Source: Vanilla planifolia
Lineage: Eukaryota > Streptophyta > Magnoliopsida > Asparagales > Orchidaceae
NCBI GenBank assembly: GCA_023846275.1
Contig: JAIUJO010000157.1
Location: forward strand, 671,946 to 735,945
Direction of reading: 5' to 3'
Length of the DNA: 64,000 nt
Positions 26,501 to 39,100 of the stretch are shown here, piece by piece. The notes under the pieces are model-generated. The model had not been told where the DNA came from. It worked only from the letters and a program-made list of their open reading frames with translations, and did no database searches. The translations under genes were made by a program, and so were the position numbers. Positions within the stretch are counted from its first letter, which is position 1. The number at the start of each line of letters is the position of its first letter.

Positions 26501-29500
26501 CTAAGTAATATAATATAACTAAATAAAGGCGATGTAAAAGGATAAATAATAATAGCTTTAGTGTTATACAATAAGATCACCCAAATAAAGCCAAAACTTT
26601 GAAAAATTACTACCGAATGTATTAAAAATTTACATTCTATGGTGCTAAAAGATTGAATATAACATTCATGATCAATAAATCTGGCACGTATCAAAATATC
26701 TCATAAAACATGCTAAAGCTCTAAAAATTAAAATATATTGAATTTTATATTTTTTTGTCTTATGCTCGTCTTGCCGTATTCAATGAAGCTCCCTTTATCT
26801 TGATCTAACCTTGTTTAGAACTACTATAATTTACAAAAACATATTAACATTAGTAATAATAAAATTATTAAGTTAATATTAAGTGGATATATATTAAATA
26901 TAAATTAAAAAAATTTAATATATCTAAATCAAAGAAATGTATAGGTCATGCACAAGGAAAATTAGACTTACATAGAAATATAACTAAATTAAAGTGAAAA
27001 TTTTGAAGAAATGAGACAAATTATTACGAAATGTTGCATTCAAATAAACTGAGGAGATTAAGCTCATGAGGATGAGCCGAATGATATTTGTTTCATCTTT
27101 AACAACACTTGTTTAGAATTCCTCTAAATTACTGAAGTAAATAAGTATAAATAATAGTAAATTTCAATTTTAACATGATTTAAATAAATATTTAATCTAA
27201 AATGAGATAAATTAAAATAATTAAATATAATGTAATAAAAAACATATAAAGGTCACATAAGAGAACATTTATTATTATAGAGTAATATGACCTAATCAGA
27301 TTAAAAACTTTGAACAAATGAGATACATTTTGCAAGAATGTTGTATCTAATGATATTATGAAATTTGAGTATAATATCCTTAGTTGTTAAAAAATACTAG
27401 AACTAAAAAGACTCATAAAGCATGCAAAAATTAAAGAAAATAAGATATTAAACAAATATATTAAAATCAACTTTTAATTAGATAGAGCTGTTTGGGACTA
27501 GTTTTATGATATTTGTCAATTTGATCAAGATTAGGCTACAACAAATTGCCAAAGTAATTAACAATAAATAATAAAAAATATTTTTTATAAATTTTAAGAA
27601 AATACATAATAAAGTTGAAATGAGACCAATTTTATAGAAAAAATGCATCTAATGCACCAAAGATATTCAGTGTAACATTCTTGATAATCAAATGATGAAA
27701 GAACAAAAATATCTTGTAAAGTGTTTAAAACCTTGAAATATAAAATATTTAAACAAATTATAAAAATTAATATTCATTTGGATAGCAGTCATCGAGATGA
27801 TTCTAACGATATTTGTTTCATCCCCATTGGACCTCATTTATTAATAAATGAAAAAAGATAAATAATAATAAATTAAAATTTTAATATCTAATAGAAGTAT
27901 ACTAAAAAAAAAGTGAGACTAATCAAAGAATTGTTATATAAAAATATCAAGGAAATGTAAGTCTCATGGGGAGATGTAGAGATAAATTATAATATAAGAA
28001 AAATAAATTGAAAATATTAAAGAAATAAAATGAATTATGTGGGAAATTTAGATTCCAAGATACTGAGGAGATTGAGAATAATATTCTTGATCTTAAAATA
28101 AGATTTGTAACAAATTTTTTCATGACATTTGTTTTGTCTTAACTGAATATCATCTAAAATTACTACAAATTACCAAAACAATATGCCTAATTTGTAATAA
28201 AAAATTCTTTTTATATTATGTAAATCTATATTAAGTATTAAATGAGATAAACTAACACAATGCAATATATCAAAACCAAAGTGATGTGAAGGGCACTTAT
28301 GAGTAGATTTAAACTAACATAGTAATATGACCAAATTAATGCAACATTTTAGGAAATAAGGTAAACTATAGATTAATGTCATATGCCATGATTCTAAAGA
28401 GATCAAGTTTAGTATCATTGAACATTAAAGTAGGTAGGAATCAAAATCTCACCTAAAATGCACTGAAAGTCCTCAAAACAATTTTTTAAAAATATCAAAA
28501 AATATTTAATTATGTAGAGCCCATCGAGACAAGTCCAATGACCTTTGTTTTGCTTAGATTAGTTATTGCTTGGAATTATTGTGAATTGGCAAAGAAAATA
28601 ATTGTAAAAATTAATAAAATTTTATTATAATGTTAAAAAGAAATAAAATAAATCTGAAATAACCAAAAGTCAAGGAATGTAATTTTATAAAGTGATAGTA
28701 ATTTAAAGTTAATATAAGAGGATATTTAGAGTTGCATGATAAGATAAATAAATGAAAGTGAATCAATTGAAAAACAAATACGATAAATTGCAAGATAAAT
28801 TTGCATTACATGATTATAAAAAAGTCAAGTGTAATATCCTTGATCATAAAATCAAATACATATCAAAATGTCTCATATATCACATGAAAATCATTCATAA
28901 TAAAATATTAAAAAATTTAAAATAAATCAAGCATGTCAATATTAATGCAATGAAATTTTTCATCTCGATGAGGCATTGTTTGCAATTACAGCAAATTATG
29001 AGATGAAATAAGCATGAATAAGAATAAAGTAAAATTTTAATAATAAGTAATTATTTGTTAAAGTGGAAATAAGATAAATTGAAGCAAAGTAAAATAACCA
29101 AATCAATGTGATGTAATTGTTACATGAATGTAGATTTAGAGTTAGATAGTAGTATAATCAAATGAAAGCAAAAAATTGAAGAAACTAGATAAAGTTTTTG
29201 AAAAAGTTGAATTCCAACATAATAAGGATATTAATTGCAATATCCTAAATTGTAAAATTATGTAAGTATCAAAATGTCCTATAAAATATGCCAAAACCAT
29301 TTAAAAAAATATTTAAAAATACAAAGATGAATATTTAATTAGATAGAGCTATTGACATGAATCATTCCCTATTTATTTCATCTTCCCCAAACTTCATTGA
29401 GAATAAATAAAAATTATCAAGTCAAATAAATATAAAAATAAAAACAATATTATTTAAAAATTAATTAGATAAAATTATGGCTAAAATAATATAAATTAAA

Positions 29501-29852
29501 GCAATCTAATATATCCAAATCAAAGCAAAAGATTTGAGGAGAAGAAATAAATTGGATAGGAATGTTGAATGGCAAGATACTAAGGATATCAAGTCTAATA
29601 TCCTCAATCATAAACTTTATATGAAACTAAATTTCTCATAAAGTATGCCTAAAGAAAAAAATAGATCTTTGAAAATGTAAAAGGAATAGTTAATTTGATA
29701 GAGTTTATGGAGATGAGTTTAACATCGTTTGTTCATCTAAATTATATTTCCTTTAAATTGCTATGAAATAAAATAGTAAATAAAGGTAAATAATAATAAA
29801 TATTTTTAGTATTAATTAAATATATATTAAACAAAAATGAGATAAATTGAGG

Positions 29853-29936
29853 TAATATATTATAACCAAATCAAAGTGATGTAAATGTTAATTGAGAGGA
29901 GGATTGTAGCTTCATTGTAATATCATCAAATCAAAG
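29853..29936 (+). repeat. Representative internal duplication within a monomer
   Basis: CAAATCAAAG occurs at 29867-29876 and 29927-29936, exactly 60 bp apart, each preceded by a TAATAT motif. In most monomers both copies read close to TAATATAACCAAATCAAAG. Each is also associated with a GAGATAAATT motif, upstream of the first copy and downstream of the second. The monomer therefore carries built-in direct repeats, which matter for the deletion variants described in the findings. Confidence 0.8.
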
Positions 29937-30190
29937 CAAAATATTTGATGTAATAACATAAGTTATACATTCATAATACATTCCACATTACAAAGGAGAT
30001 GAGAACATTGTTGATCTTTAAGTTTGGTACAAGTTAAAAATACCTCCTAATAATAACCAAAACCTTACAAAAAAATATTTAAAAGAAAGAAATGGATATC
30101 TTAATGGTTGAAAGCCATCGAGATGATTTGAATGACATTTATTTCACCTCCATCATACCTTGTTTTGATTTAATATTAATTACCAATGCT

Positions 30191-33100
30191 TATTTTTTTC
30201 TTGATTGAAGTTAATATTCCTTTAATTTGATTATATTTTACACTATTTCAATTTATATTATTTTAGCTTTATTATGTACTTATTTAATAGTAAAATAAGA
30301 ATTTAATTTTATTTATGTTTATTTAATTTTATTGTTCACCAAAATTTCAGACATTATTTAAGTGAGATAAATGAAACATTGTTGGATTCATCTTGATGAC
30401 CTTAAGCAAATTAAATATTTATTTTTATAGTTTAAAAAATTTTTTGCAATTTTTTGCCATGTTTTACAAGATAATTTGAATCATACCTAACTTGACAATT
30501 GAGAATATTATACTCAATCTACTTTGTTTATTCGATTTTACCCTTCCAGTACAATTTATCTAACCTCTTCATATTTTTTTAATTAGTTTTATTATGTTGT
30601 AATGTAACCCTACGCCTCCTCTCATGTGACCGTTACATGTTAGTTGTTTGGCTATATTACAGTGCTTTCATCATTTCACTTTCAATGTTAATCCACTTAA
30701 TACTAAAATAATAATTTATTATTGTTTACTTATTTAGTACTATAATTTCTAGTAATTCAAAAGAAGCCCAAATCTAGATGAAAAAAATATTAGACTCTTC
30801 TTGATGAGCTACATCCAATTAAATTTTAATTTTAATATTTTCTTAAAATATTTTATTTTGTTGACTTTTAGCAAGCTTTATGAGGTACTTCAACTCATAC
30901 AATATTTCATGATCAAAGATATTATAGTAAATCTCTTTACTATCATAGAATGTAATTTTCATATATAATATAACTCATTTCTTAAAAATTTTTGTTTTGA
31001 TTTTGTTGTATTCTATACAACCCTTAATCTTCTATGTTATAGCATCTACATTACTTTGATTTGGTCACGTTATATCATTTGAATTTATGTCATTTTAGCA
31101 TTAGTTTATACTTTTTAAATATTAAAATTAAAAAATTATTATTTTTAAATATATATATTTTGGTAATTTGCATTAATTTTAGATGTGGTTTGATTGATGC
31201 TAAGTAAATGTCATCAGGCTCATCATAATGAAATCTATCTAATTAAATTATCTTTTTTATTTTTTTAATTATTTTATTAAATATACTCCTCAAGTGCTTT
31301 ATGGGACATTTCAAATTGTACATGATTTGGTGATTCATGATGTTACACTTTATGCTTATAAAATTTTGGAAAATAAATTTCTAATATAATTTATCTAATT
31401 TTGTTAAATATTTTACTTTGAATTGATTATAATACTATGAAGCTTTAATTCTTCCCTCATGTGACCTTTATATCACTTTTATTTGATTATAATATATTAC
31501 TTATATTTAAGCCATTTGAAATTTAATATATATTTACTTAAATTTAAAATAATAATCTATTATTTTTATGTTTATTTAAATTTAAAATTTACAATAATTC
31601 TAAGAAATATCAAATCAAGATAAAAGAAAGTTTATTAGGAACATTCCCACGTTTTCTATTAAATTAAATCTTCATTATTAAATTTTTAAATATTTAATTT
31701 TTTAGTTGGGAGTGCTTTCTGAAATATTTTAATTCATACCTGATGTGACATTCAAAGATTGCACACTCGATCTCCATAGTATCTAGTAGTGTAGTTTTCT
31801 TGTATATATGTTTCATTCTGTTTTATTTCATATCTTTAATTTTAACTCATTTTAGCTTAAAATTTTATTTTCTTAATGTTTAATTAATAATTTATTTTTA
31901 TTTATGCTTATGTAGTTTGCTAATTCATAGTAATTAAAAAAATGCTCTAATCCAAAGTACATAATTATCATTGAGCTAATCTTAATGAGCTTTTTTAATT
32001 AAATATTTTGTATTATATTTCTAAATATTTTATGTTCTAGAATTTTGGAATGATTTATAAAATGTTTTTATTCATACATGATTTGATAATCGAGGATGTT
32101 ACACTCGATCTCATAGAATCTTAGAATACCAATTTCTCGCACAATTTTGCTTATTTTTTAAAATTTGCCTTTTTGACTTAGTTATATCACCACATAACTT
32201 TAAGTCTCCTTGCATTTAACCTTTAAATTTCTCTTATTTTGTTACATTGCATTACCTTTATTTATTTCATTCCATCTTTAATATATATTTATTTAGTATT
32301 ATAATAAAAATTTTATTAAAGATTATTTACTTTAATAACACATAGTATTACAAATGATTTTTGATTGAGACATTAAAAATCATTTGATTTGTCTTGATGA
32401 ACTTCATCATATAAAATAATCATTTTTATATTATTTCAATATTTTATTTTCTAAGATTTTTTTCATAGTTTATAAGACCATTTGATTAATTCTTGACTTT
32501 TCAATTGAGGATGTTACACTTAATATACTTAGTATCTTGGAACATAATTTTCCATGCAAATTATGTAAATTTTTAAAATTTTTAGTTCTAATTTTATTTT
32601 ATTACTATATTTCTCAAAATTTTCTCTTGTGTGATCTTTACATTACTTTTTTTAGATATATTACTTTGCTTCAATTTTTCTAATTTCACATCTAATATAT
32701 ATTTTCATAACAAAAATTTATTTTTATTTATTCTTATTTATTTTGGCAATTCACAATAATTCCAAATGATTTTTGATTGAGACATAAAAAATGTCATTTG
32801 GCTTATTTAAATGAGCTTATACAAAAAAGCATTTAGTATTATATTTTTAAAATATTATTTATAAGATGTTTGCTTAATTTTGTAGATTTTAATTCATATA
32901 TTATTTGACAATCAAGGATTTCACACTCGATCTTCTTAGAAATGCAACTTTTTTGTGTACTTTATCTCATCTTTTGAAAGCTTTCACTTTAATTTTTTTA
33001 TATAACTCTGCAGCTTTAAATATCATCATGAGGGATATTTTTATTGCTTTAATTTTGTTATATTATGTTACTTTAATTCATCTTTTTTAAGCTTTCATGT

Positions 33101-36100
33101 ACGTTAATTTAATGTTTAAATAACAATTTATTTGCATTTACTTTTACTTAATTTGTTAATACATAGTGATTATAAATGACTTTTGATCTTCATGAATTAA
33201 AACATCATTGGACACATTTAGATGAACTTAAAATTCTTTGTTTATAAGATTTTGGCTTGTTCTTTTAGACATTTTAATTCAAATGTTATTTGACAATTAA
33301 GGATTTTACACTTTGTTTCCTTAGTTTCTCGAAATACAAATTTTTTGTATAGTTTATCTCATCTTTTGAAAGTTTTTTCTTGACTTGTTTATATGACTAT
33401 GCAACTCTTAATATTATTTTGAGAGGTATTTATATTACTTTAATTTTGATATGTTACATTACATTAATTCATCTCTTTTCAACTTTCATATATGTTGATT
33501 TAATTTTTAAATAACAATTTGTTATCATTTATACTTGATTGGTTAATTCATTATGATTATAGATGAGTTTTGATCTAAATGAAATAAACCTCATTCAATC
33601 CATCTAAATGAACTTAAAAGATTCTTTTCTTTATTTTAAACAATTATTTTTTGAAATTTTGAATCATTTTAAGAGATATTTTAATTCGTATATGATTTGA
33701 TGCCAAGGTTGCTACACACAAACTTCTTAGCATCTTCGAATGAGACTATCCGACATAATCTATCTCAATTCTTCAAGTATGTTTGCTTTGATCTTGTTAA
33801 TTAATAAATAAGTCTAAATCTTCTCTATTGTAAACTTTACATCACTTTTATTTTGTAATATAGCATTGCTTTAGCTTATCTTATTTTTTCTGAAATATAT
33901 ATTTCCTTAAAAGTAAAACAAATATTATTATTTTGGTTAAACTTGCATCAATAGGCTCAAACTAATTATATTTTCATTTTTATAATTTTAAATTTTTCAT
34001 TTTAAAGGACCTTTCATTCTTATGTGTCATTTTTATTGATCCCTAATTTGTTGATCGAAGAAGGAAAAGTTGATCTTCTTAGTAACTTAGAATGCAACTT
34101 TTTTCTACAATTTATATGATTTCTATAAATATTTTTGCTTTGATTTTTTTATGTTGCTACAAGACTCTAATACTCATCTCGTGTGACATTAAGATAGTTT
34201 TGATTTTGCTATATTGTAATCCTTCAATTTACCTCATTTTCACTTTATTATATTTTAACTTAATATTAAAATAATAATTTATTATTATTTGTCCTTATTT
34301 TGTTCTAAAATTCACAACAGTTTAAAACAAGGTTCAATTGAGATAAAACAATTGTCTATTAACATGCCTTGAAGAGCTCTTTCAAATTAAATTTTCAATT
34401 GTACATTTTTTAAAATATTTATTTATGTTTTGACATGTTTTTTATGATAATTTGATTTTTACCTGATTTGATAATCAAGGATGCTACACATTATCTCCTT
34501 ACTCTCTTAGGGTTGAACTTTCCCACACTAGTTTTCTCAGTTTTTACAAATGTTTTGTTTTTATTTGGTTATATATTGTGTAACACTAAACCTCCTCTCT
34601 TAAGACCTTTACATCGCTTTAATTTTGTCATACTACTTTACTTCAATTTATCTTTTTTAAATATTAATACACATATTTATAATATTAAAATAATGTACCA
34701 TTATTTTTTTCTTATTTAATTTTTGTAATCTTAGTAATTTAAAAATTAGTCAAATCAAGATGAAACAAAAATCACTGGACTCATCTTGATGAGATTAAAA
34801 AAATTAAATGTTTATTTTTTTATTTTTAGATATTTTATTTTCTAAGACTTTGATAATTTTTTTGTTGCATTTTCTTTCATACATACATAGACACTCAATA
34901 ACACTACAATCGATCTTCTTAGCTGGAGGGCAACTTTCATTTACTATTTTTCACATTTCTTTAATTTCTTCTCTTCGATTTTGTTATATTAATATTTAGT
35001 TATACATGATTTATCGTGTAAGCTTCCTATCACTCTAATTTTGTCATATTACAATACTTTAATTTTTAATATTTGTGCTTTATTATAGAATTCCTTAGTA
35101 TTACAATTATATTTAATTGTTATTTTTACTTATTAACTTTGGAATTCTAAGTATTTTAAAGACAATAATTGCTTTTAATTATTTTATTTTCTAGATTTTT
35201 GGCAAACTTTACATAACATTTTGATTCATACTTGACATGAAAATCAAGGATGCTGTACTCAATCTTTTTAGTATTTTAGATTATAACAATCTTATATAAT
35301 TTATCTCATTTGTTCAAAATTTTCATTTTGATTTGAATATCCTACTATGAAACTCCAATTCTCGTTTCATGCAATTTTACATTACTATAACTTTGCTATA
35401 TTATATTGCTCCAATTTATCTGATTTAAACTTTATTATTTTTTTACTTAATATTTAAGCAAACCTAATGTTATTTATGTTTATTTACTTTGGTAATTCTT
35501 AGTAATTCTAAAAGTGGTTTAATTGAGATCAAATAAAGATTGTTAGACTCATCTCAATGAGTAATATCCATTTAAATTTTTTTCCTTTTTTTAAAAAAAT
35601 ATTTTCTATAATTTTGGCAAGCTCTACATAACTGTTTGAATTATACATGATCTGAGAATCATGGATGTTATACATGATCTCATTAGAATCCTAGAATGCA
35701 ACTTTTCCTTATAATATATGTCATTTCTTCAATTTTTTAATTTGATTTGTTTATATGTTATGAAACACTAAATCTCCTTTTGTCTAGCATTTACAACACA
35801 TTGATTTAGTTATATTATATTGCTTCAATTTATGTTTTTTCTTTAGAAATAAAATATATTGCTTAATATTAAAGTAATATGTATATATATTTATTTAACT
35901 TTGGTAATTTTTATTAATTTCAAATTTTGTCTAATCAAGACAAAACAAATATCATTATATTCATCTCAAATTGTCAATCTAAGAAAATATTTATTTTTTA
36001 TATATTTTTCGCTTTATATTCTAGCATTTTGCTAGCTTTACTTGTCATTTTCATTGAAACCTGATTTGAAGATTGATAATGTTTCCTTTTATCTCCTTAA

Positions 36101-39100
36101 TATATATGAATCCTATTTTTTTATGCAATTTATCTTGTTTCTTCAAACCATTTGCTTTGATTGACTTATGCCATTAAAAACTCCAATTCTCCACTCACAA
36201 GGCTTTTGAATCACTTTGATTTTTTTATATTATAATACTTCAAGTTGTCCTCTTTTAGCAATCTTATATTTTCACTTAATTTTAAAGAATTTATTATTTT
36301 TTGTTTAAATTTATAATTCATAGAAATTTGAAATGAAGTCTGACCGAGATGAAGCAAACATCGTAGAGCACAACTTTATGAGCTCTATCTAATTAAATAT
36401 TTATTTTTATACAATTATATATTTAATTTTCTAGAGTTTTGGCATTCTTAGAAATTTGGGATTGTACATAATTTAATAATCAAGTATGTTTCATTTAATA
36501 TCCTTAGTATCTTGTAATCAATTTCCTATATAATTTTTTTTATTTCTTCTAATTTCTCTCTTTGGTTTTTTATATTAATGTGTAACTCTAAATCTCCTTT
36601 CATGTGAGCTTCACATGCTTTATTTGGTTAAATTATACTTCTTCAATTTATATAATTTTAGCTTTAATACATAGTTGCTAAATACTAAAATCATAATTTA
36701 ATTTTATATATGCTTATCTACTTTAGTAGTTATCATTATTCCAAATGATCATTTATCTTTATGAAAAAATGTCATTAGACTCAACTCGATAACCACTATC
36801 AAATTAAATATTTATTTTTTTATTTTTAAATATATTTATCTTAAGCATTTGGTATGCTTCACATAACATTTTGATTTATACCAAATTTGGTGATCAAGGA
36901 TATCACCCTCTTTCTAATTAGCATCATGAAATAAAGCTTCCTATATAGTTTACCTCTTTTCAATTACTTTTTTTGCTTTAACTTGGTTAAATTACTATAT
37001 AACTTTAAATCCCTTCTTGCGTGAGCTTTACTTCACTTTGATTTAGTTTTATCATATTACTTTAATTTATCTCATTTTAGCTTTAATATATATTTAACAA
37101 TAATTACAATAATTTTTTTTTATTATTTAATCTTAATCACTTTGTTAAGTTTTGGTTATTTTAGAGAAAGTTCTATTGAGATGAAAAAATGCCATTGGAA
37201 TTATCTTGATGAGTTCTATTCAATTTAGTATTGATTCATATATTTTAAAATATTTGTTCTCAATTTTTTTTAGATATTATAGGACATTTTAATTAAAGCC
37301 AAATTTGACCTTCAATGATGTCACATTTGATTCCCTTAGTATTTTAGAATGTAGTTTTCCTAGACAATTTATCAATTTTGCAACTTTTCACTATGATTTG
37401 GCTTTATTACTATAAAACTATAATTCTACTCTCATTTGTCCTTAACATTTCTTTCATTTAGCTATATTAAATTATTCCAATTTATCTTATTTTAGCTTTA
37501 TTATTTTTTTATTTAATATTAAAATAATAATTTAAATTTATTTATACCTATTAAATTTTGTAATTCACTAAAATTTTGAATAAGGTCTTATAGAGATGAA
37601 ATAAAATTCAATGAACTAGCCTTGATGAGCTCTACAAAATTACATATTAATTTTTACATCTTTAAATATTTATTTTTTATGGATTTAACATGTTTTTCAA
37701 TATATTTCCTTACCTTCCTAATTTAATGATAGTGTATGTTATGTTAGATCCACTTAAAACCTTGTAATACAGCTTGACTATATAATTTATCTCATTTTTT
37801 AAAATATTTTCCTATAATTTGGTGATATTATATATAACCATAAATCTCTTATTACATAACCTTTACTTGACTCTCATTTTTTCATATTACATTGCTTTAA
37901 TTCAACTCATTTTGCACCGATATATATATCCTTAACATTTAATTTATATTTTATTATTATTATTACTTGCTTACAATAGAATTCTAGATAATTTAAAATG
38001 AGTTCCAATCAAGATGAAAGAAAAAAGCTATGCTCTTCTCAACATGTAAATTTCAATAAAATTTATATTTTAAATATTTTATTTTAAGGATTTTTGGCAT
38101 ATTTTATGTGATATTTTGATTCATACTTGACTTGATGATTGAGAATATTATGCTCATTCACCACAGCATTTTGGATTACAACTTTCACAAATTAATTATT
38201 ACATTTTTGCTAATTTTTTTTTTATATTTTGTTTTCTTACTATGAAACTCTTATACTTTTCTTGTGTGATATTTACAATGATTTGATTTGATTATAATCA
38301 TTAATTTATCTCATTTAAGATTTATTGTATTTTTACTTAATATTGAAATAATAATTCATTTTTATTTATGTTTATTTGTTTTAAAATTTTTCATATTCAT
38401 TTAGTTATATTCTTATGGAACTATAATTCTCCTCCCATGTGATATTTTCAATAATTTAACTTAGTTGTATTATATTGATTCCATTTATCTCATTTGAGTT
38501 TTATTATATTTTTACTTAATATTTAAATAATATTTTTTAAAATTATTTATTTTTGTGATTCACAGTAATTCCAAAATGTGATTAGATTGAGATGAAACAA
38601 ATATCGTTAGACTTATCTCTATAAGCACCATCCAATTAAATATTTTTTTTATATTTTTAAATATTTTAAACAGTTTTGTCATGCTTTTTGACACATTTTT
38701 ATCTATATTTGATTTAATGATTGAGGATGTTACACTCGACCTCACTACTATATTGGAATTCAACTATCTTTCTCAAATTTGTCTTATTTCTTTAACTTTG
38801 ATTTGGCTTTATTACTATGAAACACAAATTCTCTTCATGTGTGACTTTCACATCGTTTTAAATTGGTCATTTTATGTTACTTTAATTTATCTAATTTTAG
38901 CTTCATTATATATTTTCTTAAAATTAAAATAATAAATTATTTTTATTTATGTTTATTTAATTTTTTAATTCCTTATAATACCAAACAATGGACTATCGAG
39001 ATAAAATAAATGTCATTGAGCTCATCCTAATGAGCACTATCAAATTACACATTAAATGTATAATTTAATATATTTGAATTTTAGGATTTATGTATGCTTT

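Larger units (their letters stand above)
18006..30190 (+). repeat. AT-rich ~415-bp satellite, forward orientation, central array
   Basis: Continuation of the same diverged monomer family in forward orientation. It includes shortened monomers, such as those around 26118-26408 and 27490-27791 (dyad spacing about 290-300 bp), which lack the part between the two GAGATAAATT motifs. Well-preserved dyads lie at 27791-27827 and 30117-30153. Minus-strand open frames (for example 21993-22208, 23081-23341 and 23529-23768) translate the same T-rich side of the monomer and are not considered genes. The array ends at the orientation switch near 30190-30215. I see no gene in this 12.2 kb. Confidence 0.91.

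Noticed and set aside
34468..34719. Recurrent peptide start (I-x-D-x-T-x-x-L-L-like) in open frames at 23529-23768 (-), 32905-33090 (+), 34468-34719 (+) and 38681-38932 (+)
   Set aside because: These are the same T-rich strand of the satellite monomer. After the shared beginning, copies continue in different reading frames, and most monomers have stops there, so a conserved protein is not supported.
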